From Metaphire vulgaris (taxonomy: Eukaryota > Annelida > Clitellata > Crassiclitellata > Megascolecidae), in the NCBI GenBank assembly GCA_018105865.1, contig CM030836.1, forward strand, positions 992,001 through 1,056,000: 64,000 nt of DNA, read 5' to 3'. Every line of letters begins with the position of its first letter. Within the stretch, counting starts at the first letter, position 1. Under the pieces are notes generated by a model. That model was not told the origin of the DNA, did no database searches, and was given only the letters and a program-made list of their open reading frames with translations. The translations under genes and the position numbers were made by a program. Positions 11,693 to 24,592 of this stretch are shown piece by piece.

Positions 11693-11996
11693 CTGAAACT
11701 AGAATGAAAAACTGACGCATTTTAGAAAGACATATCGATATTGCAGCAATATTGAACGAATACACGATTAAATAATACAAATATTAGATAACAGCAATGA
11801 GATAAGTATCTAGGCAAAATCTGTGCCTGGCTCATTATATTTGTAATTCTGTGATGTTATAAAAGACAAACATAGATTGTTTCACAATATATCTGGCATC
11901 ATCAATCGACAAAAACTCACAAACTGTCGGAGATAATCACATCAATGTAACTTCAACACATCGGTAATTATTTTATGCCACTTTTTGAATATGAAC

Positions 11997-12215
11997 CTTT
12001 AGTGATATCGAGCTTGGCTATAGACAAGCAGCCTGGTTGATCTCTGCCTCCATTTGCGTAGAAGTCCACGTGACCTAAAGGTCTGAATGTTCCGACGCCG
12101 GTTAAGTACAGCGGACGCCCATTCGTATGTATAACATCAACAAAGACGGCGCAGGAGGGATTTACACCAGCAGACACATCCCTGTCTTCAAACAATGGAC
12201 CAGCAGGATCCAGAG
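11997..12215 (-). CDS. Lipase copy A exon 5 (LDPAGP, lid start)
   Basis: Completes an Ala codon, then LDPAGPLFED with the catalytic Asp, [23 protein letters not shown] and QPGC. All are conserved blocks of the pancreatic lipase family. 219 nt with open frame. The donor AAG|GTTCAT puts one base on the next exon. Confidence 0.92.
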
Positions 12216-12889
12216 CTATGAATAGGGAAAATATCGGTTATCATTAATTAATATATTAGAGTGTAAAGCGAGTATAATAAGCGATGCGCTGCAAGAATGA
12301 GAAGCCGAACTTGTGAACATAATGTTATGACTAATATCTTTCAAGTCACCTCATAAGCTACTCCTTTCTGCAGTAAACTTCTCATCAGAAATTTCGGAAA
12401 GTTTATTAGCCAAAGCAGAAAATAAAATCATTTTCAAACTTAATTCTATTACATGGCCTCGAAAGAATGAATGCCATTTCGACCGTAACCATCACTTAAT
12501 TTCACAATTCAATTCACAAGATTTTAACAGAAAGGTGTTATTGTGTGATTGATCAGACGAGAGGGGAATGAATCATTGATCTCCAGATGCTCCGAGTTAA
12601 GAATGGGAGTGCAATGTTGCAGAATTAAGCATTCGAGAATGTATTAAATATATCAATAACAGGGCTTAGAGAGGCTTAGTAGGGTCTGCCCTGTGTGAGA
12701 ATCAGTATTTCAATTAGGCCTACAGTGTACGACTGTACGAATACTACATAGTAGTTGTTCCAACAAAAATGAGAATTGCGCTACTGTTGTTTGGTTATTG
12801 TTGTAATTATATTTGTTTTTTGGTAATTATAATCATTTAAATTTTTTCAAAAGTATCGTAATAACAGCTTATTATTCTTATTTATTTAT

Positions 12890-13200
12890 ATGTATTATTG
12901 TAGAAGAAGGGTAGAAGAGAATAAAAGCCTAATTAACACTATACGTACAAGACAACAGAAGTGGATAGGTCATGTTCTGAGAGAAGAATCAAACCTACTA
13001 AGAGAAGTACTAGAAGGAAAGATGAATGGGAAAGCACAGAAAGGGCGACCAAGAACATCGATGCTGGAGTGGATGTTCGACACTACGAGGAAAAACAAGT
13101 ATTCAGCCCTGAAGATAAATGCTCAAGATAGAGAGGAGTGGCGACGCTGGAGTATGGAACCTGTCTTTGGACAGAGCACCTGAAGAAGAATGTATTATTG
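12890..13200 (+). mobile_element. 5'-truncated LINE in intron 4 of copy A, with 11-bp target duplication
   Basis: ATGTATTATTG flanks the insert at 12,890-12,900 and 13,190-13,200. The insert encodes RQQKWIGHVLREESNLLREV and ...GRPRTSMLEWMF, ending with CACCTGAAGAAGAA, the 3' motif of the LINE family in the spacer. Unit B (27,240-27,275) is the empty site. Confidence 0.88.
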
Positions 13201-13464
13201 TTTCTGTTTTCACTTGTCATTTTTTTGAAGCAACGCCTGATATTTATGTTAAGTTGCCCTTTCATAAAAACAGCTTTTGCTACGAAAATATTTTGTCAAA
13301 CCAAATATGCTCATTGTTTGAATAGCAGTCATTTGAAAATTAATATTCTGCGTTTATATTGCGCATAGACCATGCTTTAGCGCCAATCACTTTAGAAATG
13401 ATTTGTTTTCAATCGCGTTCTCCTATATGCGTTACTAGTATTTATAATCAGTGGATGCCAATAC

Positions 13465-13693
13465 CTGTTATTCGACCAAATTGTCCAAACTGTCCTGCAT
13501 TACCACAGACGTGAGCTCCAAGGCTGTGTCCAACGCAATACTGCTTGCTTCTGGATGAACCTCCCTTTTTGATGGTGTAATTTGAGACGAGGGCGATCCA
13601 TGCTCCCACTGTCCTTGTATCTGACGCTGCTTGAGGATAAAATGGATTGTATGCACCCAGTGCCCAGTCTACAGTGATCACGTTGTAGTCACC
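13465..13693 (-). CDS. Lipase copy A exon 4 (GHSLG nucleophile)
   Basis: Opens after TTCAG with [17 protein letters not shown] and reaches [21 protein letters not shown] is the G-x-S-x-G nucleophile elbow and the Ser is the catalytic nucleophile. The donor is CAG|GTATTG. 229 nt, phase 0 in, phase 1 out. Confidence 0.92.
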
Positions 13694-14011
13694 CTGAAGC
13701 ATTACATTGCATATTCGAATAAATAATTTTGTTACGAAAGATCTATGACAGAAATCTATTTGCTACGACTAAGACCATTTGCATTATAACCGCTGAAATC
13801 TGTTGCTCAGCTTCAATTGCCGGGAACAATCTTTGTTCAGCTGTTCTGTCATGTTGTTAAAGTTAGGAATGATATTTAAAACAACATTTCTTATTACTGA
13901 TACAAAATGCGATTGTTTTAGGATAAACGTGTTTAATTATTGTAATTTTGTACATTTTAAAATGTATCAGCGTATAAATTCACTTCAAATGTATTAAAAG
14001 TCTATGATAAC

Positions 14012-14120
14012 CAGCTGCAGTGCGTTGTCCTTGATTTGAGACATCCAAGACGTAATTTTGGGAGAGTCAGTAAATCCATGGACAAGGTATATTGTTGTAG
14101 CATTCCCGTTAAAATTCGAG
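14012..14120 (-). CDS. Lipase copy A exon 3 (oxyanion hole HGF)
   Basis: Encodes [18 protein letters not shown], then SPKITSWM and ending NALQL. The LVHGF motif supplies the oxyanion-hole Phe in pancreatic-type lipases. The frame is intact; the donor CTG|GTTATC is weak but phase-consistent. Confidence 0.85.
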
Positions 14121-14409
14121 CTGCAAGATGCAATATTTATACTTCTACATAGCAGAGTAGGACATTATAATTTTTCCAACAAATTCAGTTCATCTGATTT
14201 ATCATGAAAAGAGGACGTCTTTCTATCACGACTTAATATAATTCGATACCCCGACCTTTGCGCGCCCAACAGTTGCTCCCCAACAAATACGCGATCGACA
14301 AAAGCGCGAATTTCGAGCGAAACACGACTACGTTGCAATGCAACAATTTCACTAGAGATTAAAGGTTTTCCGTGCTTTAGTTAGACCCAAGCAAAGACTT
14401 GGTTATGAC

Positions 14410-14457
14410 CCTAATTCTAAACATAACCCTAACTCTAACCCTGAACCTAACCCTAAC
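14410..14457. repeat. Degenerate telomere-like (CCCTAA)n in lipase intron 2
   Basis: Variants CCCTAA, CCCTAACTCTAA and CCCTGAACCTAA. The same tract is present at 29,349-29,398, so it predates the A/B duplication. Confidence 0.7.
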
Positions 14458-14462
14458 CACGT

Positions 14463-14981
14463 ATACAGTACAAGATAATAACGATTACTTACAGTTCACT
14501 TCATTCGTCAAACCCGGTTTACCTTCGTAAACTCTTAACGCCTCAGCCTCCCCGACCTACACGATCATCATCTCATCTCACACTTTCACGCCCGTTAAAT
14601 CAGTCATCACTCAAAATCTGCAACCGCGCTTTCTCATACGCCGCACCAGAACTTTGGAACTCAATTCCAGCCTCCCTCCGCAGCCTACGACATGGTCAAA
14701 CAATAAGCTCCGAATCCTCATTTCCTTTAATTCCTTCACTGTCTCCTCAAGTCTTTAGGTCTAAACTTAAAACCTTCCTATTCGAAAAGTCATTTCCCCC
14801 ATAGCAACAACAACCTGACCAGCCGCCTCATGGATACACTGACATTTGCCCGGCCGACAAACCACCCTGCCTATAGCTATTTCAAGAGAGACTAAGCGCA
14901 TAAGAATAAGCAGCTACTGCTGTGCTGCTTTCCGGGGCGCTGTAGAAGTTTACGAGATTTTACTTACTTACTTACTTACTT
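14463..14981 (+). mobile_element. LINE 3' fragment with (TTAC)n tail in intron 2 of copy A
   Basis: The plus frame contains [20 protein letters not shown] and ends FEKSFPP* near 14,803. This is the same family as the minus-strand copy at 27,395-28,320. It ends in the GCGCTGTAGAAGTTTACGAG 3' UTR and five TTAC units. Unit B has no insertion at the equivalent place (29,400). Confidence 0.8.
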
Positions 14982-15207
14982 TATAAAACACTAAGTATCT
15001 CCTCTAATTTGTTCACGTGATCAAAGAGCGACCAAAACACTAATCATCTCGGCTAATCTCCTTCTATAAGGATAAGCAAGAAATCCCTTACAGAGCAATA
15101 ATAATTATATCAACGAACATCGCGCAAATGTCGATGCGCTTTTGACCGGACACGTATAATTCTAATTCTGACTAATTAATTATTAATAGCGGAACCATCT
15201 AACTTAC

Positions 15208-15285
15208 GGTATGTAGTCCGCTGTGATAGTTTCGCCATTGTCCGGGTTGCGTCGAGTATAAAGTTGCATATCAATGAAAAGGAGT
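15208..15285 (-). CDS. Lipase copy A exon 2
   Basis: Encodes [16 protein letters not shown] and ITADYI. It corresponds to the F-x-LYT-x-x-NP strand that precedes the HGF motif in pancreatic-type lipases. The donor is GTAAGT. Phases 2 in and 2 out match its neighbours exactly. Confidence 0.8.
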
Positions 15286-15964
15286 CTAGGACATCGTGGA
15301 AGAGGAAGACCAACGTATGGAAACGCTGCGCTAAAGCACATGTTGTTAAGCTCAGGACAACAAATTCTGTTGCACAAGACATCAAAAATAAAAGATGGAT
15401 CAAAGACATGTTAATAGAGTTTTAAAAAATTGAAAAAACCGCAGATACATAAGTTATATGAATAATCACAGTCACCACCGTTGAAAGGCATCATGTCACT
15501 AGGGGGCACTAGAGGGTGGGCTGGGCCCCATATTCGTCCTGAGATGAATTTGTGCAAAACCGATGCGTTGTAACAACACCTAAGGCAGACGGTACACATT
15601 CGGACGGAAACACTGCTGAGGAGGAGCAAATATTTCTCCCATACGCTCAGTCACCGACGACCAACAGAAATAGTGAACAGTTTGCAATGTTTATATACTA
15701 AATAAATATAGGTCTGTGCTAAAATTATTAATTATGTGATGCAAAACTTCATTTTCCAAAAGCAACCTCCGTCGTTTGGCTAATAAGTAATACTCGGAAA
15801 GTACAGTAACTCAATAAATTAGCTAAATTGCCGACAATGACCAAGCGATACCTTACATTGATTAACTAATTTTCATTTTAATTTAGACAGATGCATTTTC
15901 TGCCAATATTCTGTTAACTGTGAGTTGCTAAAATTTGTCGAAGCAGTGTTTCCTCGATTTCAAT

Positions 15965-16815
15965 GACCACAAAGGTACGCGGACGATTGACCACCGACGA
16001 TCGACCCCTGCGGACGATTGGCCACCGGACGAATTACCACCGACGATTGACCATCGACGATTGACCCTTGCGGACGATTGACCGAGCTAACGAGATTTGG
16101 CTTTATCGCAGTTGTCGGCCTTAGCGCATGCCTAGCTACGTCTCTGGCTATAGGCTACACGCGCTTGGTAGGATTGCCAGCGGTCTTTGACGACATGACC
16201 AATTCAAAATTCGAAAGCGCAGTGATTTCTTGGAGCCGTTTCGGATAGAGACGACCGTAATCACACGTAACAGACAAACTGATCTCATAACACTAACACT
16301 TCGTGCAGTACTTGCAATAACGTTTCGTGCTGTACTTGCCCATCTGTCCTACATTTAGGGCCTTTGCTGTTATTTTCTTAATGAGTTTTGAGTTTTTATA
16401 TCTTAATGTTCTTGCTTTTATTGTAGCGTAATTGCAAAATAGCTAAGATATACAAAGGCAACGATAGTAGCTGAGATAGATGAAGTGGAGGTATAAGCCC
16501 GGAAGTCAAGAAGGTCGTGCATGAAAGAATACCTGAGGTAATACCCGGGAATTTCTGAGAGAGAGAGAGAGAGAGACAGAGGGGGAGAGAAAAAAGAAAT
16601 CAGCCATGATATAGTAAAAACCTTAGACCAGAAGCTAAGTCGACCACACACGCGTCTTAATTGAGTAGCGAGCGGGTGTCAACCATCCTTGTAAAGTACA
16701 TAGGCCCGGACCGCCACATTGTACATGAAAGTTGGTATTACTATTGATAAGTTTTAATTAAAACTGCAGTTAATTCGTGTGATCAATCGTCCGCAATGAT
16801 CAATCGTCCGGTGAT
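15965..16815. mobile_element. Element with inverted GGACGATTGA subterminal repeats, upstream of exon 1 region
   Basis: The left end (15,978-16,087) has about six copies of a CGGACGATTGACCA-like unit. The right end (16,778-16,815) has the complement twice (TGATCAATCGTCCG). Present in A, B (30,930-32,408) and X (52,766-53,572). B has only two left-end copies. The interior includes a GA-rich run at 16,556-16,590. Confidence 0.55.
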
Positions 16816-16886
16816 CATTTACCCTAAGACCAAATGCAGGAAGGTCGTATGAAGAATATGATAGTACTAATGGCAATCAGACTTAC

Positions 16887-16984
16887 TCTAGGATTGGGAG
16901 GGATGGTAATCCATTGACGCCATTCAGTAATAGGATCATGCTTACAAACCACTTCATCTTGAATTTCACCGCCAATTCTTTCGT
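16887..16984 (-). CDS. Lipase copy A exon 1 (signal peptide)
   Basis: ATG at 16,957 starts [16 protein letters not shown], a typical short secretory signal, followed by LPSLPIL. The donor is GTAAGTCTG, a near-ideal site, and the exon ends in phase 2. The segment 16,958-16,984 is 5' UTR after an AG, so an upstream 5' UTR exon is possible. B and X carry the same 98-bp block. Confidence 0.75.
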
Positions 16985-17351
16985 CTGCAATATATGAATG
17001 GCTATGTAATTAAAGCATAATGAAAAATATTATAAACTGTTCCGAACATTGATCAAGATGTCCTGAGATTTGGAGCAGTCAAAAAGACCACGAATGTTTG
17101 TTATATTTAAGCTTTTCAACCAACCAATGATGTGATAAACAAGAGATCCTCGGATTTCTCAAATTAGCATCATCTTTAAAAACTGTTATAAGTGTATCAC
17201 ACATTGTGTTTATGCCATGCGTATGACAGATACTGTACAAAAACCATTAATAAAATGAAAATATGAACACTCATGATTTAGCAAAAACATCATGGCAATT
17301 GACACAATGCTTTTACTGGAGCACTTTAGTATGCAATTGCTATTTATTTAG

Positions 17352-17353
17352 TC

Positions 17354-17430
<77 letters not shown>
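17352..17430. repeat. (ATT)n microsatellite
   Basis: About 26 ATT units. The homologous tract in X is 54,111-54,174, shorter. In B this segment is replaced by the 32,825-35,085 insertions. Confidence 0.92.
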
Positions 17431-17432
<2 letters not shown>

Positions 17433-17868
17433 TACCTCAGTAAGAAACCCAATTTTCTGCGTTGGACAGGTGTTAACGCTACGCTGGTTCACTCAACAAT
17501 GACGAGTTGTTCGTTCTCTTGGCGTTGACGTGGATTGAAAACACTTAAACGATCTTATCCCTCTCAGGGCTGTGATAGAGTTGAATTTTAATAGATAGGC
17601 CTAGTAGGTCATGTTTTTAAATGGCATGTGTTGCACGGCTTCTATTGGCAACATCAGAGCAAGGTTGATGGATAGACAACTGCAGGCTGCGTCTTTTAAT
17701 ATTGGCCATAAACCTCCGTCTTATGACTATTCTGTCCAAAATCATTCAAACTGCGTAGAGGCCATTGCTCTAGGCTATGCTCCATCTAAGCTACGTAGGC
17801 GCGCGACAGCATTATACCTGATTGGCATTCATTCTAATACCCCATGCAGAGCTTTTTCTTTTGAAAGA

Positions 17869-18325
17869 CTTAATAATAATAATAATAATAATAATAATAT
17901 AATAATAATAATAATAATAATAATAAGAGGGCTGTCCATTAATTATGTCAACATTTTTGGGGCAATTTTGAACCTCTCCTTTGTCAACATCTGTGAACTT
18001 TCAGTTACCGTCCCCCATAATTATGTCAAAAACATTTGACCCTCGAAGATCAATGACAGATCCCAATAACAAGGTAATTATTTTTTACGGTGATGACCAT
18101 TTGTTCTCTTTTGCTCTTCGAGTATCTAAATGTGGTTGTGCTGACCTTTTTGCCATGCTTTTTCATTGTAATAAGTAGTATTCCATGAAATTTCCTAGTC
18201 TTTGATTATTTCTAAAAAGTGAAATTGTTGACGTCAACTGCTCTTGACCCTCCCTGTCAACAACTGTCAAACTGTTTCAAACCTCCTCCCCATAAATTGT
18301 TGACGCAATTAATAGACAACCCCTA

Positions 18326-18363
<38 letters not shown>
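17869..18363. mobile_element. Harbinger-like MITE (about 17,927-18,326) inside an AAT microsatellite
   Basis: Left terminus GAGGGCTGTCCATTAATTAT; right terminus reverse-complemented GGGGTTGTCTATTAATTGCG, both leading into GTCAAC. TAA lies on each side, although the host tract is itself (TAA)n. The empty site is B 35,682-35,738, an unbroken AAT run in the same flanks. No transposase frame. Confidence 0.82.
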
Positions 18364-18365
<2 letters not shown>

Positions 18366-18412
18366 TGATTTAAAGTGGTTTAGGAGGCTAACTATGCCTG
18401 TGTGAGAACTTG
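18364..18412 (-). mobile_element. LINE 3' terminus preceding the AAT tail
   Basis: Minus strand reads CCTCCTAAACCACTTTAAATCACA followed by (TTA)n; part of the motif is shared with 8,480, 35,739, 51,411 and 56,531. It is a very short 5'-truncated copy whose tail is the microsatellite. Confidence 0.65.
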
Positions 18413-18419
18413 GCTTGGC

Positions 18420-19960
18420 AAATCGTTTACAAAACTGCTCACGTAAAATAGGTTTTAAAAACACGATTGTAAAAAACAGAAATATTTTATCCTTACACAG
18501 TTCAGTATCAATACTGGTTTCCTATTTGAAATTATTGCACCTATGATACAAGAAAACTGATCGAGAGATAAGATGGATCTCAAGACAACAGTTTTGTTGT
18601 ATGACAGGCTTCATAGACCGCAAAATAGCTTAAAATTCATACTCTCTCTGACATTGGACTGTGGAAGGACTACTGTTACAGAAGGCCATAGCTATGCACA
18701 CATTCAGAAAGTGAAGAAGCGAATTTTATCCACATTTTCTTGTGTCCCCATCTTCATTGCATCAAACCATACTAGAACAGTCAATATACTCTGCCTCGGT
18801 TTTATTCTAGAGCTGCCGAAATGCCACGAAAAATGGTGAGCTATTTCAGACGACTCAATACGAAGTCTACCAGAAATCTAGTCTCTGTCAAATGTCAGCA
18901 AAGCATCGATAGAGAGATAAGAGGGGTATTAAAGTAGATACAGTTGTTTCATTGAGCCCTGAAACTCAGTCGAAAGTTTCTGCTCAATGACAGAAGAGCC
19001 AAACCTAGAAGTCCATCAACGTATTTATGATTAGTTGCGTTCTCAAGCTGTGAATTACATGCAATTGGAATGCGGCGTGAAAATCATCTGTCAAATATTC
19101 GATGTAAACGTTGAATCATGTTAAAACTGTTTTTATGTGGTGTATTTTATGACCTTCTGCGCACTGTACGCAGTACAATACTTTTACTTGATAACCTGCT
19201 CAACATTCGGAACAAACATGTTTTTGAGTGTCAACAATAAAGGAAGGTCGAACTTCAGTCGTCCTGTATTCAGATACAAATTTCTCCGTTGTACGAAATG
19301 TGTTCGCGTTATGAATGTCGATGTGCGCTGGTGTTTTCATCGATAACTAGGTCAGTGGTACAGTAAGTTTAAAATATGGCTAGTTGACCTTGAACCACGT
19401 GATCATCCGACTCCGGTTGACTGACTTTATTGACACAATGAGTCAACTGTTAAATGAAAGTTCGCTAAACGACGCCACACTGAAATCTAGGGAACATCTT
19501 TGTGCGTTTGTTAGCAAATAGGCTAACATGTTGCTAACAATACATTTTTATAACCTGCTCCCCTTTTGCATCTGTGCACTGTTATGATAAAATTGACATG
19601 GATACTTTTACTGGTCGTTAGCACACTACACAACATCAGTCAAAGTGAAAAATTTCTATAATTTTTCAAAAATACTCGTTTAATCTCTTTGCTTGGCAAG
19701 GGAGAGAGAGAGGTAGTTTTTTCACTTTACGAAAGTGCAGACACTGGTCCTCACCACTCCAAACGCAAAATGACGCGCAATGTTGATACATTGTTGGATC
19801 CCTAGTCTCTTCTTTTGTCAGAACCGTCCTTGCGTGACGAAGAGGCACATCCTTTACGAGGTGTCACTATTATTAACACAACACGGCGGATCTAGATTGA
19901 TTGGTCGATAACAAGTCCTTGGTATGGGCGGCAGGACTGTCAAGTACTGGCCAGAGGTTA
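18420..19960. other. Non-coding part of unit A
   Basis: Nearly the same sequence recurs in X (56,580-58,800). In B it is deleted or replaced from 35,915 on. Small frames here differ between the copies and show no domain. No gene supported. Confidence 0.6.
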
Positions 19961-20074
19961 TACACTGTAGGTGATTGACATCAGCAAGGTTCTGTCACAG
20001 ACATCTAGGAATAGAATGAGTTTTAGACAACTTCGTTTTAGTGGCCACTGAGTTCCATAAAAGGAGGTCCGTGA

Positions 20075-20904
<830 letters not shown>

Positions 20905-20969
20905 ATGGACGGGGCCGATGAGATGAGGGTCAGCGTGTGTATCAAGAGGGTGCATGGTATCGGGTGGCG

Positions 20970-22430
20970 CTAAGTTGATTTGTCGAGTTTATTTTATTCG
21001 GTCGAGATCTCAATACGTTTTCACCACCATCATAAGTGCAGAATTAAGAATTAATTATAATTATTTGATGGTTTTCTTTAGATGGAACTGTCTCTCAGAT
21101 AACAATTGACAAACAATCGACCGATCACAGTTTAAAGGTATTTTTGAGAGTTTTATTTTGTCATGATATTGCTGAAAACTAGATCACATTGTCTGTGGAT
21201 CGCCAAATGAAATTTCGTATGACATAATTACATAATTGAATGAATTGTAATAGCCATAACAATGCAATTTGATAATATTAATAATAGACTTAGCAAAATT
21301 AATATCGTGATACTACCTGTTTAGCAAGCGATCCAACTTCCTGCGTTCACTAGTGGTTGACAGTGACCCAGCTATATCAACACTGACACGTATCTTGTTG
21401 TTCTGTGTCGTGATATAGAGTTAGGATACTGCGCTGTTTCTACGCCGTCTATTGGCCTACAGTGGAGGCAGATGGATTGAAATGATTTCGGCTAAAAATG
21501 CCATAAACATTTTGATGTGAATTAAACGCATTCGTTTGTAAAATTTGAAGTTAAAGTAGGTGCAGCTGTGTTTTGTTGAGTTATAAAGGTCAGTCGAACG
21601 CTTCTGCTCAATGACAGAAGGGCCAAGCATAGAAGGTCAATGTCCACCAGCGTGATGTGGCCTCAACGAATATTCCGAGAGCTTTAAACAACAGAATTTC
21701 GAAGTATTAGCATGTCAGTCTGGGACGCTTCGCTTGAACAGCACTCAACAGCACATTTGTGACAGGCTGGGTCAGAGGGCTAGGGTCAAAATTGATCAAA
21801 AATAGTGTGAGGTACTTCATGGACGGCCCCACATAGGCAAATCTTCTATCGCAACTATCGGTTTTGCACGAAACTCACGACCAGTGGAACCAGTGGAGAT
21901 CCTGACGTCTACGTCCATTTGTCCTTCTTTGCTGCTCTAATGGTCATTTGCTTCGTTGTGATATTGACGATCTTTGGTTCAGACTTTGATACTAATTAAC
22001 AGAGTGATTGATTGATTGAGGTTAACAATAGGCTGAAATTTCGACTTGTTCAGCCAATTTATAGATTATTATGTGACAGCTATTCGGCATCTATAAATAA
22101 AGCTTTCTTAAAGTTTCCTAGATAAAATAATATTCCAACAACTTGTGGCCTGATCAGTGGAGACCCGAACTCGTATTCATTGCGATAATGTACAACAAGA
22201 CAGACACGCTTAGCTCAAATAGTCCGACAAAGACGTTTGGAGTAGCCTTTTGCGGGGGTCCGCAAGGATTCGCAGCCCAAAGGATTTCGGGTAAATTTCT
22301 CTTCGGCTTTGATCAATGACTCAAAATTTGTAACAAATAAAATGTAGTTTTTTTAGGTTTTTAGGTTTCTAGGTTACAATACTGTATTTTAGGTTATAGG
22401 GCCTACTGCTTGGCGTATCAACATCCATGG
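20970..22430. other. Duplicated non-coding segment
   Basis: Recurs in B (37,340-38,920 plus 40,060-40,310) and X (58,980-59,650). Contains a MITE right end (AGTGTGAGGTACTTCATGGA) at 21,803-21,833 whose left partner I could not find. No gene seen. Confidence 0.55.
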
Positions 22431-22984
22431 ATCCTGTTTTAAATTCTTGTCACTTATATGTTCTGCTGTCTGCATTGGGCAACGAACTTTTAAAGCAGTT
22501 ATTAAGAAGTTTTTAATTTTCGACTAAAAACAGAAAAGACCAAAACAAATAAAATTTGACTAAAAATCTCGGTTTTTAGAATAACATAAGTAAGACATAG
22601 CGCTTTCTCGAATCAAGTTCACCAGCCCTGGGCCTGTCTCTTTGCGTGCCCTTGTAGCTACGCTAATGGATGCAGCTGAAGTAATTCTTGCAGTTGTTGA
22701 TAATTATTTAACGCCGGGAGTTGGTACATTCAAATTCGTTCTAATTGAATTGGCGACAGCGACGCAGTCTGTATGGTGAACTAGAAAAAGGAAATGAAAA
22801 TCAGAGCACATCTTGGCAATGCTGAAGAAATGCAGCATTTCAGTCACCTGTCGAGAAGCCCTGGCATCTGATCGAGATTTGTGGAAAGAAGTAAGTAACG
22901 TCGACATCAGTGTCTTCCTATACGATCACATTGTCAATGAACAACGGTGTTCCCTTATAAGCATACTTTCAAGGCTCTAAGGCA

Positions 22985-23290
22985 CATCCGTAACAGCGTC
23001 GATTTTGCCACAGCCGAATCAATAGCCGGTTCCGTGGTTGATAGCAGAATCGAGTATTGAAACTCGGTTCTATACGGCAACTCGGGACAAAGCCTACAAA
23101 AACTGCAGCGGATGCAGAACTTACTGGCTAGAACTGTCTGAAAAAGGCGCCGGTCAGAACACATCACCCCGATCCTCGCTCGTCTCCAGAGATTTTCCTA
23201 CACCCCAGCGAGGAGGTTTCACTCCCGGTTTGTGACAGGCATCACCATACCCCTACACTCCTTCCCAGAGGTGGCGTTGGCTATCACCAA
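22985..23290 (+). mobile_element. LINE relic (LQRMQNLLARTV block)
   Basis: The plus frame contains SVVDSRIEY*NSVLYGN, LQKLQRMQNLLARTV and HITPILARLQR, with internal stops. These match the CR1/L2 reverse transcriptase tail. The same relic, with the same stop, is at 59,842-60,130. Confidence 0.75.
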
Positions 23291-24087
23291 AACAGACTAA
23301 TGCTAAAACTATTCATATAAAATCCTAAGAAACTTGAGCCACTATAACTGACTCCCCAAATATTAGAATGGATCATATGAAAACGGAAGAGATGACAACG
23401 GAAATCATATTTTGACTTGTATTTTCCTTTTTCCGGGGGCCAACCATCGAACCCCCGCCATCTTCACCGCCCAATTGTATTCCATCTGGGTCCAAGGAGT
23501 CTAGACGAAACACTGGACATTGACATCCCTTGCAATTGTATGAGCCCCCAGCCCCCGAACGCAAATTCTTGGGGAAAAGAACATCGAGGGATTGTACTTA
23601 TTTGCTTACTTACTTACCATTGAGCATTGGTAGCGAACTGATCGAGCCGACAGACAGTTTGTCATACTGTATCTTGGCAGCATCCAGTCATCTGATGGCT
23701 ACTGCACAGTTGATCTAAAAAGACGTATCAGCCTGGCATCCTCTATCATACACTCGTTGAACAGGATTCGGGGGAACAAACAGCTCATATTAGGCCTACA
23801 TATATACCGCGGGTTTGTCCTATCCATCCTCCTCTGTGCAGTTGAAAATACACTTTGCGGACTTAAGAACTTTGAACGATGACTGCTATGCCTAAAGTCA
23901 GCGTCTGATTATGGGGACTCGCTGGTACTACTGCATCCCCAACACCGACATTCTCTCTCGCACTGAGCTACCACCGCTGGCGGAAATGATTTATGGACGC
24001 GTTATGGACGCGATCGTGTTTTGACGTCTTTGGACATATCGCTCGTTTGGACGAGAATGTTACAAACGCTCCACCTACCACTCCATG

Positions 24088-24238
24088 ATGAATGAATGAA
24101 TGAATGAATGAATCCATTTTTCTGGCGCACTTTTACACAAATGCGCCTCAGCCGACAAATAAATAAGATTTCAACCGAACAAGAAAAGTCGATCGTGTCA
24201 TAGTTTCGAGTCGAAGAGCTGACGGGAGGGTGTCAACG
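24088..24238. repeat. (GAAT)n-tailed repeat present in B and C, absent in A
   Basis: GAATGAAT run followed by a hairpin-like GGCGCAcTTTTACACAAATGCGCC. It interrupts the LINE relic. The matching copy in C is at 60,936-61,094; A runs from CTCTATGAT directly into AAGCTTC at 9,279-9,290. Confidence 0.6.
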
Positions 24239-24483
24239 ATAAGCTTCATAATTCGAGGGTATGGACAGAAGTCGACACTCAGGGTTTAATATACGCCTTT
24301 TCCGGAAAGAATTGCCCTTGCCCCTCCGGAAATTTCAAATTCCTGTTCCCGGAAATTTTTGCATACTACATCAACTAACAGCAGCCCCCTAGCTGACTTC
24401 CCCGGCTTTGTCAGTACCCCCCTCCATCCGGGTCCAGAGTCTAGATTAAACACTGCCGACAGTACGGCCCCACCGATGGCTAT

Positions 24484-24592
24484 ATGATGCTGCCGATGAT
24501 GATGGTAATGATGATGATGACGACGACGACGACGCCGTTGATGATGATGATGGTGATGGTGATGTTGGTGGATGTGATGATGATGATGATGT
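24484..24592. repeat. (GAT/GAC)n microsatellite of unit B
   Basis: Imperfect trinucleotide tract 3' of lipase B. Poly-His and poly-Met frames across it are repeat shadows. Confidence 0.8.

Larger units (their letters stand above)
10023..16957 (-). pseudogene. Lipase copy A: five intact exons, damaged exons 6 and 7
   Basis: Same seven-exon plan as copy B. Exons: 1 (16,887-16,957 coding), 2 (15,208-15,285), 3 (14,012-14,120), 4 (13,465-13,693), 5 (11,997-12,215), 6 (11,579-11,692), 7 (10,023-10,144). Exons 1-5 keep frame, the catalytic Ser and the Asp. Exon 6 keeps the His but is 114 nt instead of 113, with a +2/-2 pair and a further +1. Exon 7 is 122 nt instead of 126. Splicing exon 6 to exon 7 gives TGA four codons into exon 7 (counting the split codon), losing the last 40 or so residues. 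Introns 2 and 4 each contain a LINE insertion absent from B. It may be a recent pseudogene, a truncated but active lipase, or the indels may be assembly errors. Confidence 0.75.

Noticed and set aside
14410..14457. Telomere or chromosome end
   Set aside because: Short, degenerate, intronic and shared by A and B.
15411..15629. Minus frame ending [15 protein letters not shown], present in A, B and X
   Set aside because: Similarity is explained by recent duplication. The upstream part differs by frame between copies, and it has no domain and no place in the lipase phase chain.
16887..16984. Second open frame of lipase exon 1 ([17 protein letters not shown]...)
   Set aside because: It ends in phase 0 and cannot join exon 2, whereas the MKWFV frame joins in phase and supplies a signal peptide.
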